From: Pseudacidovorax sp. NFM-22 | GTDB taxonomy: Bacteria; Pseudomonadota; Gammaproteobacteria; Burkholderiales; Burkholderiaceae_C | NCBI RefSeq assembly: GCF_021401245.1 | Contig: NZ_JACBFY010000001.1 | Location: 806,001-870,000, forward strand | Direction: 5' to 3' | DNA length: 64,000 bases | In this document: piece by piece, positions 43,315 to 52,082 of the stretch | Position numbering within the stretch: the first letter of the stretch is position 1 | Layout: every line of letters begins with the position of its first letter | Program-made: the position numbers and the translations under genes | The notes under the pieces: generated by a model | Seen by the model: only the letters and a program-made list of their open reading frames with translations | Databases searched by the model: none | What the model was told of the DNA's origin: nothing

Positions 43315-43698
43315 TCAGCGAGCGCCGGGTGGACCGCGTGCATCGAAGTGCACGGTCCATCGGTAGATGGCCTGGACCGGAAGGCAGGCGAAGGTGGCCG
43401 CGGGCAGCGCGACCGGCAGCAGCACCAGTGGCACGCCCGGCAGGCCGGCGCCGTGCGAGAGCACGTCGTACAGCCGGCATTCCGCGTCGGTCCTGTCCGC
43501 GAACAGCGCATGCAGCCAGGCGTGACGCGGCGCCGATCCCTGGGCGGTGGCGCCCGCGGCGGGCGCCGCGAGCACGGTGGCACGCGCACGCCCGTCCAAC
43601 GCATGCAGGCTGCCATGCACCAGGCCGAGCGTCGTCGTCGCCCACACGGCCAGCAGCAGTGCGAGCGCGACGAAGCGCGACGGCCTGGAGCGCGTCAT
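43315..43698 (-). CDS. DUF2946-like small secreted protein, paralogue A
   Basis: 127 residues: N-terminal helix (FVALALLLAVWATTTLGLVH), a loop with His (LHALDG, HAWLHALFAD), Cys in AECRLYD, a second hydrophobic stretch (LPGVPLVLLPVALPAATFA) and the ending TVHFDARGPPGAR. The C-terminal FDARGPP is shared exactly with the protein at 46175-46600. It sits directly upstream of the ZnuD-like receptor gene on the same strand (83-bp gap). Probably a metal-related envelope partner of that receptor. Confidence 0.68.
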   Translation of the reverse strand: MTRSRPSRFVALALLLAVWATTTLGLVHGSLHALDGRARATVLAAPAAGATAQGSAPRHAWLHALFADRTDAECRLYDVLSHGAGLPGVPLVLLPVALPAATFACLPVQAIYRWTVHFDARGPPGAR

Positions 43699-43845
43699 CC
43701 GCAGCAGTTCCTTCAAATCAGTTTTCCACGGCGCTGCGTGCCAGCCGCGCCGCACGGAAATGGCGCGGTGACAAGGATCGAACGGCCGCGGAGCAGGCCA
43801 TGCCAGGGCACCCGAGGAACTGGCTTTGCCAGGCCTCTGGGTGCG

Positions 43846-43908
43846 CCCCCCTCCAAGCCGAAGGCGCAAGAGAGGGGGGAGCCGCGAAGCGGCATGGGGG
43901 GTGCTTTT
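43846..43908. repeat. Intergenic inverted-repeat element
   Basis: CCCCCCTC (43846-43853) and GAGGGGGG (43872-43879) form an outer dyad, followed by a second hairpin GCCGC-GAA-GCGGC (43881-43893) and a T run (43904-43908). It fills much of the 215-bp gap between the second receptor's stop and the paralogue-A gene. The T run would suit a plus-strand terminator, but no plus-strand gene leads into it, so it may be a dispersed repeat. Confidence 0.5.
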
Positions 43909-43913
43909 TCACC

Positions 43914-46094
43914 TTAGAAGTGCGTGGTCATGCTCACGTACAGGCTGCGGCGGGTGCCGTACTGCGGCGCGCCCACCCCGACGCCCGTGCCGTCGCGCAG
44001 CAGGTACTTCTCGTCGAACAGGTTCAGCACCGCGATGCGGCCCACCACGTCGCCGCCGTCGCCGTACTTCCAGGTGTGGGAGTAGGCGGCATTGACCACC
44101 GTGTAGTGCGGCAGCGCGGCGCTGTTGGGCGCGCCGCCGTCGGGCGTGCGCCGCAGGCCGCTGCCGTAGATCACGTCGCCGCTGACCTGGTTGTCGCCGA
44201 AGCGGTAGCTGGCGCCGGCCGAGGCCGTGTAGGTCTGGTCATGGTCCAGGTACACGTAGTGGTTGGCGATGTAGCTCAGCTCGTCCGCACCGAAGAGCGA
44301 CTGGCTGGACACGATGTTCTTGCCCATCGCCTTTTGGTAGGCCAGGTTGGCGTAGGCGGCCCAGTGGTCGTCGCTGTAGCGGGCCGACAGCTCCAGCCCG
44401 CGCGCGAAGCCCTGGGCATAGTTGAAGGGCGACAGGATCAGCGCCTGGCCGAACTGGCCTTCGTCGAGCAGGTCGTCGATGTGCTTGTAGTACGCATCGG
44501 CCGACAGCGACAGGTGATCGCCCACCTTCTGGTCCACGCCGATGTCGAAGTAGCGCGAGCGCTCGGCCTTCACCGGGTCGGAGTTGGCCACCTCGGGCTG
44601 GTTGGTGGTGCCGGTGTAGAGGTTGATGCTCTGCTGCGAGGCCAGCTCCTGCGGCGGCGGCGTGAAGTAGCGGGCGAAGCCGGCATGCAGCGCGGTGGTG
44701 TCCGTGGCCGCATAGGCCAAGTTCAGCCGCGGGCTCCACTGGTGCTCCTTGGTGTACGCGTTCACGCTGTCGTAGCGCAGGCCGTAGTTGAAGGTGAGCT
44801 TCGGGTCGATGCGCCACTCGTCCTGCAGGTACAGGCTGGCCAGCTCGCCGGTCTTGCCCGAGTTGTCGTTGATGAGCACCGGCGTGTCGCCCACCTGCGC
44901 GCCCGAGTCGTCGACCGGGAACACGTTCACCGCATTGAGGCTGCGCGTGCTGGCCCGGGTGTAGAGCCCGCCGAAGCGCAGCGTGTGGGCATCGCCCAGC
45001 TTGTACGAGGCATCGGCCTGCAGGCCGTTGGACGAGTTGGTGCGCTCGGTGTCCGAGGCCACGCCGTTGTAGATCAGGTCGCCGACCGGGTCGGGCCGGT
45101 AGTGCAGGCTCGAGTACTGGTGGAAGGCCGAGAACTGGAAGTCCAGCGCACCCAGCGACTTCTGGTACGACAGCGCGACGAAACGCGTGCTCTCGTCCTG
45201 GCGCTCGCGCACGTCCGACGACGGCAGGCCGTTGTAGCCGGAGTCCAGGTCGCTGAAGCCCGCCAGCGAGAAGGCCGGCGACTGGTTCGGGTTGGTCGGG
45301 ATGCGGAACTTGCCGTCGTAGGTGCCGAACATCAGGCCCAGCCGCGTGTCGTCGTCCAGGTAATACGAGAAGTTGCCGAAGGTCTTGCCCTGGCGGGTGC
45401 GGTCGTTCTGGGCGTTGAGGGTGGGCTGCGGGTTCTCGATGCCCTGGCTGTTGCCCACGCCGCTGGCCGAGAGGTAGTAGCTCAGGTTGCCCGTGGTGCC
45501 GTAGACCGAGCCACTGCCTTCCAGCGTGTCATGGCTGCCGATGGTGAAGCCCAGCGAGCCGCCGGGCTTGCCGAAGCCCTGCTTCGTCTGGATGTCGACC
45601 ACGCCCGCGGTGCGCAGGCCGTACTGCGCCGGCAGCGCGCCGGTCAGGTAGGTGATCGAGTCGATGTAGCGCGTGTCCAGCGTCTGGCCGAAGCCGGAGA
45701 TGCCTTCGGGCAGTTGCACGCCGTTGATGCGGTACTGCACGTTGCCGTGGTCGTCGCGCACATGCAGCGAGCCGGAGGCCTTGGAGTCCTTGGCCACGCC
45801 GGGCAGGGTGAGCAGCACGTCGTCCAGCGGCGTGGCGTCACCCTTGCCGAGCGCGCCGATGGCGCTCTGGTCGATGCGGTAGGCGGTGGCGCCGGTCTCG
45901 GGCGACAGCTCCATGCGCGCCTTCTTCAGGCGCTCGGAGGTGACCTCGACGGTGGACAGCGTCTGGGGCTGGGCGGGGGTTGCCACGCCGGAGGCGGCGT
46001 TGCCCGTGGGCGCGGCGTCCTGCGCGAAAGCGGGCGCGCACAGGAGCGCGAGAACGGCAATGCCGACGGCACTGCGGGGGAATGTCTGGATCAT
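43914..46094 (-). CDS. TonB-dependent receptor
   Basis: 726 residues. Signal peptide to AFA-Q (about residue 25), a TonB-box-like STVEVTSERL, and a plug domain (LDDVLLTLPGVAKDSKASGS, then GNVQYRINGVQLPEGISGFG). The barrel ends in Phe (VSMTTHF). It differs clearly from the ZnuD-like receptor at 41135 in the plug. A small His-rich DUF2946-like gene lies 80 bp upstream on the same strand. Substrate unknown; a metal or metal chelate is likely from context. Confidence 0.9.
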   Translation of the reverse strand: MIQTFPRSAVGIAVLALLCAPAFAQDAAPTGNAASGVATPAQPQTLSTVEVTSERLKKARMELSPETGATAYRIDQSAIGALGKGDATPLDDVLLTLPGVAKDSKASGSLHVRDDHGNVQYRINGVQLPEGISGFGQTLDTRYIDSITYLTGALPAQYGLRTAGVVDIQTKQGFGKPGGSLGFTIGSHDTLEGSGSVYGTTGNLSYYLSASGVGNSQGIENPQPTLNAQNDRTRQGKTFGNFSYYLDDDTRLGLMFGTYDGKFRIPTNPNQSPAFSLAGFSDLDSGYNGLPSSDVRERQDESTRFVALSYQKSLGALDFQFSAFHQYSSLHYRPDPVGDLIYNGVASDTERTNSSNGLQADASYKLGDAHTLRFGGLYTRASTRSLNAVNVFPVDDSGAQVGDTPVLINDNSGKTGELASLYLQDEWRIDPKLTFNYGLRYDSVNAYTKEHQWSPRLNLAYAATDTTALHAGFARYFTPPPQELASQQSINLYTGTTNQPEVANSDPVKAERSRYFDIGVDQKVGDHLSLSADAYYKHIDDLLDEGQFGQALILSPFNYAQGFARGLELSARYSDDHWAAYANLAYQKAMGKNIVSSQSLFGADELSYIANHYVYLDHDQTYTASAGASYRFGDNQVSGDVIYGSGLRRTPDGGAPNSAALPHYTVVNAAYSHTWKYGDGGDVVGRIAVLNLFDEKYLLRDGTGVGVGAPQYGTRRSLYVSMTTHF

Positions 46095-46174
46095 GAGAAG
46101 TCACTGGCGAATCGATGAACAGGCCCCCGCCGCCCGCGCAGGTGCGGGCGGCAGAAGCCAGGACTCAGGAAGAT

Positions 46175-46600
46175 TCAGCGAGTGACGGGCGGACCGCGCG
46201 CGTCGAAGAGCGCCACCCAGCGCCGCAGCGCCTCGCCCTGCATGAAGGCGAACACCGCCGCCGGTGGCAGGGTGGGCAGCACGGGCAGCACGAGGGTGGG
46301 CATGGCCGCATCGTGCTGGAGCTGGTCCAGGATCAGGCAGAGCGCACTGCCGTCGTCATGGTCGTCGAACAGGGCCGCCAGGCCGTGGTGCGCGGCATGC
46401 GCGAGGGACGGGGTCCCCGAGGCACCGGCGATGGCGCCATGGCCGGCACCGTGTGCATGGGCCACCGTCACATGGCCGCCACCCGCATGCATGTGCAGGG
46501 TTCGGTGCATGAGCCCCAGCGCCGACGCGAACACCAGCACCCACGCCAGCGCGATGGCCAGCGCAGGCAAGGCGGTCGGGCGAAGCAAGCGGGGCGGCAT
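46175..46600 (-). CDS. DUF2946-like His-rich protein, paralogue B
   Basis: 141 residues: N-terminal helix (LAIALAWVLVFASALGLMH), a His-rich stretch (HRTLHMHAGGGHVTVAHAHG, further HAAHHGLAALFDDHDD), a second hydrophobic segment (PTLVLPVLPTLPPAAVFAF) and the ending VALFDARGPPVTR. At least a dozen histidines in the central third suggest metal binding in the periplasm. It shares its layout and FDARGPP tail with the protein at 43315 and also precedes a TonB-dependent receptor. Confidence 0.68.
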   Translation of the reverse strand: MPPRLLRPTALPALAIALAWVLVFASALGLMHRTLHMHAGGGHVTVAHAHGAGHGAIAGASGTPSLAHAAHHGLAALFDDHDDGSALCLILDQLQHDAAMPTLVLPVLPTLPPAAVFAFMQGEALRRWVALFDARGPPVTR

Positions 46601-46640
46601 GCGGGCGCGAGGTTCTTCTTGCGTGCAGGGATGGAGGGCC

Positions 46641-47201
46641 TCAGCCCTTCTTCACCCGCTCGGCAAAGGTCTTGCGGAACTTCTCGACCTTGGGCGCCAC
46701 GACGAAGGCGCAGTAGCCCTGGTTGGGATGCTTGACGAAGTAGTCCTGGTGGTAGGCCTCGGCCGGCCAGTAGCGCTGCAGCGGCGCGATCTCGGTCACG
46801 ATGGGCACGCCGCCATAGGCCTGGTGGCTGGCCAGCTCGGCCACCACCTCGCGCACCGTGGCCAGCTGCGCCTCGTCGGTGGTGTAGATGGCGCTGCGGT
46901 ACTGCGGCCCGACGTCGTTGCCCTGGCGGTCGGGCGTGGTCGGGTCGTGCACGACGAAGAAGATGTGCAGGATCTCGCGCAGGTCGATGACGGCCGGGTC
47001 GAACTGCACCTTGATCACTTCGGCATGGCCGGTGGTGCCGCTGCAGACCTGCTCGTAGGTGGGATGGTCCACATGCCCGTTGGCATAGCCCGATTCCACG
47101 TCCAGCACGCCTTCCACGCGGTCGAAGACGGCCTCGGTGCACCAGAAGCAACCGCCCCCGAGGACGATGGTCTGCAGCGATGCGGATGGGGTCTCGGACA
47201 T
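46641..47201 (-). CDS. msrA: Peptide methionine sulfoxide reductase A
   Basis: 186 residues with the active-site motif GGGCFWCTEAVF (catalytic Cys, residues 15-26) and the C-terminal QGYCAFVV cysteine for disulfide relay. It reduces methionine-S-sulfoxide in proteins with thioredoxin. The start is ATG 47201. It diverges from the TetR gene over a 112-bp gap holding a strong palindrome, so it may be that regulator's target. The His-rich gene follows 40 bp downstream, so one transcript may run from msrA into the receptor genes. Confidence 0.95.
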   Translation of the reverse strand: MSETPSASLQTIVLGGGCFWCTEAVFDRVEGVLDVESGYANGHVDHPTYEQVCSGTTGHAEVIKVQFDPAVIDLREILHIFFVVHDPTTPDRQGNDVGPQYRSAIYTTDEAQLATVREVVAELASHQAYGGVPIVTEIAPLQRYWPAEAYHQDYFVKHPNQGYCAFVVAPKVEKFRKTFAERVKKG

Positions 47202-47270
47202 GGCGCTTCTCCTGGGCAAACCGGTGATTGTGCCGCCTCGCCTTGACGCCCACGGAATCGGCGGCCAATA

Positions 47271-47294
47271 ATTAATAACCAACCGGTCATTAAT
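47271..47294. promoter_or_regulatory. 24-bp TetR-type operator between msrA and tetR
   Basis: ATTAATAACC and GGTCATTAAT form an inverted repeat with one mismatch around a 4-bp centre. AT-rich sequence is rare in this window, and the site lies 20 bp before the TetR gene and 70 bp before msrA. Autoregulation by the TetR protein and control of msrA are both plausible. Confidence 0.7.
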
Positions 47295-47313
47295 TTCGCT
47301 TCCCTCCCCGCCC

Positions 47314-48015
47314 ATGGGTTCCTCTTCCTCCCTGCCCTGCCGACTGCGCGACGCCATGACCGGCGCCAAGCGCGCGCGCCGCAAGGAGGCCCGGCCGGGC
47401 GAGCTGCTGCAGGCGGCGCTCGACCTGTTCGTCGAGAAGGGCTTCGCCGCCACCCGGTCGGAAGACGTCGCCGCGCGTGCGGGCGTCTCCAAGGGCACGC
47501 TGTTCCTGTACTTCGGCTCCAAGGACGAGCTGTTCAAGGCGGTCGTCACCGAGAACCTGGCCGGCCGCTTCACCGAGTGGAACCAGGAGTTCGAGAGCTT
47601 CGAAGGCAGCAGCCCCGAGATGCTGCGCTACGCGCTGAACACCTGGTGGCAACGCGTGGGCAGCACGCAGGTGTCGGGCATCAGCAAGCTGATGATGAGC
47701 GAGGGACGCAACTTCCCCGAGCTGTCGGCCTTCTACCACCAGAGCGTGGTGGCACCGGGCAATGCGCTGGTGCGGCGCATCCTGGAACGCGGCACCGCCC
47801 GCGGCGAGTTCCGCGCCATGGACCTGGACCAGGCCGTGCATGCGGTGGTGGCACCGCTGCTCTTCATGATCCTGTGGAAGCATGCGCCCGAGGTGTGCGG
47901 CGGCACGGCCGCGCTGGATCCGGCGCGCTATCTGGCCGCGCAGGCCGACCTGCTGCTGCACGGCATGTGCACCCGGCAGGGGCTGGCCGCGGACGGCGGC
48001 GCGGCAGGCTCCTAG
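47314..48015 (+). CDS. TetR-family transcriptional regulator
   Basis: 233 residues. The helix-turn-helix is ELLQAALDLFVEKGFAATRS EDVAARAGVSKGTLFLYFGS K (about 29-68), followed by a ligand-binding domain of AefR-like character. ATG 47314 is used; an internal ATG at 47356 would remove 14 residues and leave the DNA-binding domain intact. Divergent from msrA with a palindromic operator between. The ligand is unknown. Confidence 0.9.
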   Translation: MGSSSSLPCRLRDAMTGAKRARRKEARPGELLQAALDLFVEKGFAATRSEDVAARAGVSKGTLFLYFGSKDELFKAVVTENLAGRFTEWNQEFESFEGSSPEMLRYALNTWWQRVGSTQVSGISKLMMSEGRNFPELSAFYHQSVVAPGNALVRRILERGTARGEFRAMDLDQAVHAVVAPLLFMILWKHAPEVCGGTAALDPARYLAAQADLLLHGMCTRQGLAADGGAAGS

Positions 48016-48056
48016 AATCCCGGGCTTTGTCCGTTCTGCGTCGCCCCGCCCCCACC

Positions 48057-48728
48057 ATGACCGCCTCCCTCGTCACCGATCCCCTGCGCTTCAACATGAT
48101 CGAGCAGCAGATCCGCCCCTGGAACGTGCTCGACCTCGAGATCCTGGAACTGCTGACCGAAGTGCGCCGCGAAGACTACGTGCCCGCCGCCCACCGCAGC
48201 ATGGCCTTCTTCGACATGGACATCCCGCTCGGCGACGGCCCCGGCCAGGTCATGCTCTCGCCCAAGATGGAGGCGCGCCTGCTGCAGGACCTGCAGATCA
48301 AGAAGACCGACTCCGTGCTCGAGATCGGCACCGGCTCCGGCTACATGGCCGCCCTGCTCGGCGCCCGGGCCGCCCGCGTGCTGACGCTGGAAATCGACCC
48401 CACCCTGGCCGCCGCCGCTGCCCAGACCCTGCAGCGCAACGGTGTCACCAACGTCGAGGTGCGCCAGGCCGACGGCGCCAAGCCCCTGCCCAGCGGCCCG
48501 ACCTTCGACGTGATCCTGCTCAGCGGCTCCGTCGCCCGCATCCCGCAGAACCTGCTGGGCTCGCTGAACATCGGCGGCCGGCTGGCGGCCATCGTCGGCG
48601 ACGAGCCGGTGATGCGCGCCCATTTCGTCACCCGCACGGCCGAAGGCAAGTGGGACACCCAGGAACCCTGGGACACCATCGCCCCGCGCCTGCTCAACTT
48701 TCCGGAGCCCTCGCGCTTCAACTTCTGA
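48057..48728 (+). CDS. pcm: Protein-L-isoaspartate O-methyltransferase
   Basis: 223 residues. The N-terminal FNMIEQQIRPWNVLDLEILE is the usual opening of the beta-proteobacterial form, and the SAM motif I is VLEIGTGSGYMAALLGARA. The enzyme methylates isoaspartyl residues to start repair. It is the first of a pcm, rhodanese, tolC series, all in one direction. Confidence 0.92.
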   Translation: MTASLVTDPLRFNMIEQQIRPWNVLDLEILELLTEVRREDYVPAAHRSMAFFDMDIPLGDGPGQVMLSPKMEARLLQDLQIKKTDSVLEIGTGSGYMAALLGARAARVLTLEIDPTLAAAAAQTLQRNGVTNVEVRQADGAKPLPSGPTFDVILLSGSVARIPQNLLGSLNIGGRLAAIVGDEPVMRAHFVTRTAEGKWDTQEPWDTIAPRLLNFPEPSRFNF

Positions 48729-48757
48729 CCGGCTCCGACCGCGCCTTTGCCGTCACC

Positions 48758-48780
48758 CGATCGCGCTGAGCCTGTCGAAG
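48758..48780. repeat. Half-copy of the dispersed palindromic repeat
   Basis: CGCTGAGCCTGTCGAAG ending at 48780 is one arm of the repeats at 14460, 21290 and 26320; no matching second arm follows. It lies in the 111-bp gap between pcm and the rhodanese gene. Confidence 0.7.
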
Positions 48781-48839
48781 CGCCGAGCCGGGAATTCGAT
48801 GGGGCGCCCAGGCCGGTCTTCTGCCCGCCCAGCGCCACC

Positions 48840-49181
48840 ATGATCGACCAAGTCCCCCCCGCCCACCTGCAAGCCTGGTTCGACCAGGCGCCCGACGCGC
48901 CGGCCGTGGTGCTCGACGTGCGCGAACCCTGGGAGCTGCAGACCGCCAGCGTGAAGCCCGAGGCCGGCTTCACCGTGGTGGCCGTGCCCATGAACGAGAT
49001 CCCCGCGCGCCTGGCGGAGCTGGACCCGGCCCAGCGCATCGCCTGCCTGTGCCACCACGGCGCCCGCAGCCAGCGCGTGGCGGCCTTCCTGGCCCACAAC
49101 GGCTACGCGCAGATCGCCAACATCAGCGGCGGCATCGACGCCTGGTCGCAGCAGCGCGACCCTTCCGTTCCCCGTTACTGA
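48840..49181 (+). CDS. Rhodanese-like sulfurtransferase
   Basis: 113 residues, one rhodanese domain. The catalytic loop is CHHGARSQRV (a Cys followed by a phosphate-like cradle); DVREPWELQTA is the conserved CH2A segment. Single-domain proteins of this size carry sulfane sulfur between partners. Start ATG 48840. Located between pcm and tolC with a 13-bp gap to tolC. Partner unknown. Confidence 0.88.
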   Translation: MIDQVPPAHLQAWFDQAPDAPAVVLDVREPWELQTASVKPEAGFTVVAVPMNEIPARLAELDPAQRIACLCHHGARSQRVAAFLAHNGYAQIANISGGIDAWSQQRDPSVPRY

Positions 49182-49194
49182 GCGGCGCACGCCC

Positions 49195-50556
49195 ATGCGC
49201 CCGCTCGTTCTTCGCGCGGTGGCCCTGGCGGCCACCACGCTGGCCCTGCACGGGCCGGCCGCCGCCCAGAGCCTGGGCAGCCTCTACGACGCCGCCCGCG
49301 GCTACGACGCCAGCTACCAGGCCGCCCGGGCCCAGGCCGAGGCGACCACGGCCCGCGGCGAGCAGGCCCGCGCCGGCATCCTGCCGCAGGTGGGTTTCGC
49401 GGCCAGCGCCTCGCGCACCGACTCCGAGATCCGCACGCCCGCCGGTACCGGCCCGCGCGACTTCACCACCACCCAGGTCGGGGTGCAGGCCACGCAGCCG
49501 ATCTACCGCCCCGCCAACTGGGCCAGCTACCGGCAGGGCCAGCGGCAGGCCGCGCTGGCCCTGGCCCAGCTGCAGCTGGCCGAGCAGGACCTGATCGTGC
49601 GGGTGGGTCAGGCCTACTTCGATTTGCTTTCAGCCGAGGACAACCTGCGGCTCATCCGCGCCCAGAAGGCCGCCGTGGCCGAGCAGCGCGCCACGGCCCA
49701 GCGCAACTTCGACGTGGGCAATGCCACCGTCACCGACCAGCGCGAGGCGCAGGCCCGCTACGACCTGGTGGTGGCGCAGGAGATCGCGGCCGAGAACGAC
49801 CGCCAGGTGCGGCAGGTGGCGCTGGACCAACTCGTGGGCCGCAGCGGGGCAGCGCCCTGGGCGCCGGTCGCGTCCGCCCTGCCCGCGCCGCCGCAGCCGG
49901 CCGACCTGGGCACCTGGGTCGCGCTGGCCGAGGACGCGCATCCCGCCATCGCCCAGGCGCGCATCGGCGTGGACGTGGCGGCGCTCGAGACCGAGAAGGC
50001 CCGCGCCGGCCACCTGCCCACCATCGACGCCACGCTGAGCTATGGCGTCAACCGCAATCCGCAGGGCACGCTGACCACCACGACGCGCACCACGGTCGAC
50101 GCGGCCCAAGCGGGCGTGCAGCTGAACCTGCCGCTGTTCGCCGGCTTCGCGGTGCAGAACCGCATCCGCGAGACCCTGGCGCTGGAAGACCAGGCCCGCG
50201 CCCAGCTCGACGGCGCCCGCCGCAACGTGGCGCAGGCCACGCGCACGGCCTGGCTGAGCCTGGCTTCGGGGCGCAGCCGGGTCGCCGCGCTCGAAGCCGC
50301 CGAGGCCTCCAGCCGCAGCGCGCTCGAAGCGACACAACTGGGCTACCAGGTGGGCGTGCGCGTGAGCCTGGATGTGCTCAACGCCCAGGCCCAGCTCTAC
50401 CAGACGCAGCGCGACCTGGCCGCCGCCCGCTATGCCGTGCTGCTGGGCGACCTGCGCCTGCGGCAGGCGGCCGGCACGCTGGACGCAGAGGCACTGCGCC
50501 CCATCGACGCCTTGCTGGCGCCGGCCCCGATGGCCGAAGCCAACCCGGCACGCTGA
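49195..50556 (+). CDS. tolC: TolC-family outer membrane channel
   Basis: 453 residues. Signal peptide to AAA-Q (about residue 25), then two homologous helical/beta repeats: SLGSLYDAARGYDASYQAAR opening, LIVRVGQAYFDLLSAEDNLR in the first, VSLDVLNAQAQLYQTQRDLA in the second. It forms a trimeric exit duct for type I secretion or RND efflux. No pump genes adjoin, as for genome-central TolC in this group. Confidence 0.92.
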   Translation: MRPLVLRAVALAATTLALHGPAAAQSLGSLYDAARGYDASYQAARAQAEATTARGEQARAGILPQVGFAASASRTDSEIRTPAGTGPRDFTTTQVGVQATQPIYRPANWASYRQGQRQAALALAQLQLAEQDLIVRVGQAYFDLLSAEDNLRLIRAQKAAVAEQRATAQRNFDVGNATVTDQREAQARYDLVVAQEIAAENDRQVRQVALDQLVGRSGAAPWAPVASALPAPPQPADLGTWVALAEDAHPAIAQARIGVDVAALETEKARAGHLPTIDATLSYGVNRNPQGTLTTTTRTTVDAAQAGVQLNLPLFAGFAVQNRIRETLALEDQARAQLDGARRNVAQATRTAWLSLASGRSRVAALEAAEASSRSALEATQLGYQVGVRVSLDVLNAQAQLYQTQRDLAAARYAVLLGDLRLRQAAGTLDAEALRPIDALLAPAPMAEANPAR

Positions 50557-50685
50557 CGCGATACGCACCACCCCGGCCGTCAATCCTGCGGCCGATCCCC
50601 GCAAAAACCGTGAAGGCTGCGGCGGGCTGCTGTCTATAGTCCCGTTCTTTGCCGCCCAGCACCGTGAATCGCGGTGATCGCGCCG

Positions 50686-51828
50686 ATGAACGCCTCTGTC
50701 GCTCCCTCCCGTCTTGCCCCTGCCGCGGCCGATGCGGCCGCCCTGCCCGTCTCCGACCGTCCTTCGCGGGCCCTCATCGATCTCGATGCGCTGCGCCACA
50801 ACTACCGGCTCGCGCGCCAGCGCCACGGCGGGCGGGCCTTCGCCACCGTCAAGGCCGACGCCTATGGCCACGGCGCCGTGCGCTGTGCACAGGCGTTGGC
50901 CGGCGAAGCCGACGGCTTCGCGGTCGCCTTTCTGGCCGAAGCCCATCCGCTGCGCGCCGCGGGGCTGACCCAGCCAATCCTGATCCTGGAGGGCTGCTTT
51001 TCCGCCGCCGAGCTGGTGGCCGCGCATGCGCTGGGCTGCTGGGTGGTGGTGCACCACGAGGCCCAGCTGCGCGCCGTCGAGGCGCATCCGGAACTCACCG
51101 ACCTGAACGTCTGGCTGAAGGTGGACAGCGGCATGCACCGCGCCGGCTTTGCGCCGGCCGAGGTGCGCGAAGTACACCGTCGGCTCTCGGCCTGCCCACA
51201 GGTCGCGAAGATCACGCTGATGACGCACTTCGCCCGCGCCGACGAGCCCGACAGCCCGGCCACCGCCGAGCAGATCGCCTGCTTCGAGGCCGCGACGGCC
51301 GGCCTGCCAGGTGAACGCAGCCTGGCCAATTCGGCTGGCGTGCTGGCCTGGCCGGCGGCCCGTGGCGACTGGGCGCGGCCCGGCATCCTGCTGTACGGGG
51401 CCGATCCGCTGCCCGTGCCCGATCCGGCCCTGCGCGCCGTGATGACGCTGGAGAGCGAGGTCTTCGCGGTGCGCGATCTCCAGCCCGGCGACCCCCTGGG
51501 CTACGGCGCGCGCTTCGTGGCCGATGCGCCCTGCCGCGTGGGGCTGGTGGCGGTGGGCTATGCGGACGGCTACCCGCGCGTGGTGCCCACGGGCACGCCG
51601 GTCCTCGTCGGCGAGCACGCGAGCCGCATCGTGGGCCGCGTGTCGATGGACATGCTGACGGTCGACCTGACGGCCCTGCCCGGCGAAGGCATCGGCAGCC
51701 GGGTGGAACTGTGGGGACCACGGGTGCCCATCAACACCATCGCCGCCGCGGCGGGAACGATCAGCTACGAGCTGCTGTGCCATGTGCGGCGTGTGCCGCG
51801 GGTGTATGTGGACGGCGCTGCCGCCTGA
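50686..51828 (+). CDS. alr: Alanine racemase
   Basis: 380 residues with the PLP lysine in FATVKADAYGHGA, the substrate loop LKVDSGMHRAGF and the catalytic tyrosine region PLGYGARF. The second-domain end is VGYADGYPR. It supplies D-alanine for peptidoglycan. The ATG at 50686 is chosen; an in-frame GTG lies 12 bp upstream. N-terminus carries about 20 residues before the domain. Confidence 0.93.
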   Translation: MNASVAPSRLAPAAADAAALPVSDRPSRALIDLDALRHNYRLARQRHGGRAFATVKADAYGHGAVRCAQALAGEADGFAVAFLAEAHPLRAAGLTQPILILEGCFSAAELVAAHALGCWVVVHHEAQLRAVEAHPELTDLNVWLKVDSGMHRAGFAPAEVREVHRRLSACPQVAKITLMTHFARADEPDSPATAEQIACFEAATAGLPGERSLANSAGVLAWPAARGDWARPGILLYGADPLPVPDPALRAVMTLESEVFAVRDLQPGDPLGYGARFVADAPCRVGLVAVGYADGYPRVVPTGTPVLVGEHASRIVGRVSMDMLTVDLTALPGEGIGSRVELWGPRVPINTIAAAAGTISYELLCHVRRVPRVYVDGAAA

Positions 51829-51890
51829 ACGCGGCGGCCGGACGCGCGGGAGCTGAACACAGAAAACGGCCCCCTGCACGACGGACTTGA

Positions 51891-52008
51891 CTCCCTCTCC
51901 CCTTGCGGGAGAGGGCCGGGGAGAGGGGCCGCGGCGCATCCACGACCGCCCACCTTCGCGAGAGTTGCCCCCTCTCCCCCACCCCTCTCCCGCAAGGGGC
52001 GAGGGGCT
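51891..52008. repeat. Long inverted repeat in alr-waaA gap
   Basis: CTCCCTCTCCCCTTGCGGGA (51891-) and TCCCGCAAGGGGCGAGGGG (to 52008) form opposing arms of a roughly 118-bp element, with extra CCCTCTCC/GGAGAGGGG dyads inside. A decayed third copy lies at 52040-52070. It sits between convergent alr and waaA. Elements with this CTCTCCC/GGGAGAG chemistry are widespread in proteobacterial intergenic DNA and may end transcription. Confidence 0.75.
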
Positions 52009-52082
52009 TGAAACAGCGCCGACGCACACCGGGCTTGGCTCCCGCTCCCCTTGTGTGAGAGGGGCTCGCTCCGCGCGTCGGA

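Noticed and set aside
46095..46174. Fur or Zur box in front of the second TonB receptor
   Set aside because: I looked for a dyad with Fur-like half-sites in this gap and in front of the paralogue genes and found none.
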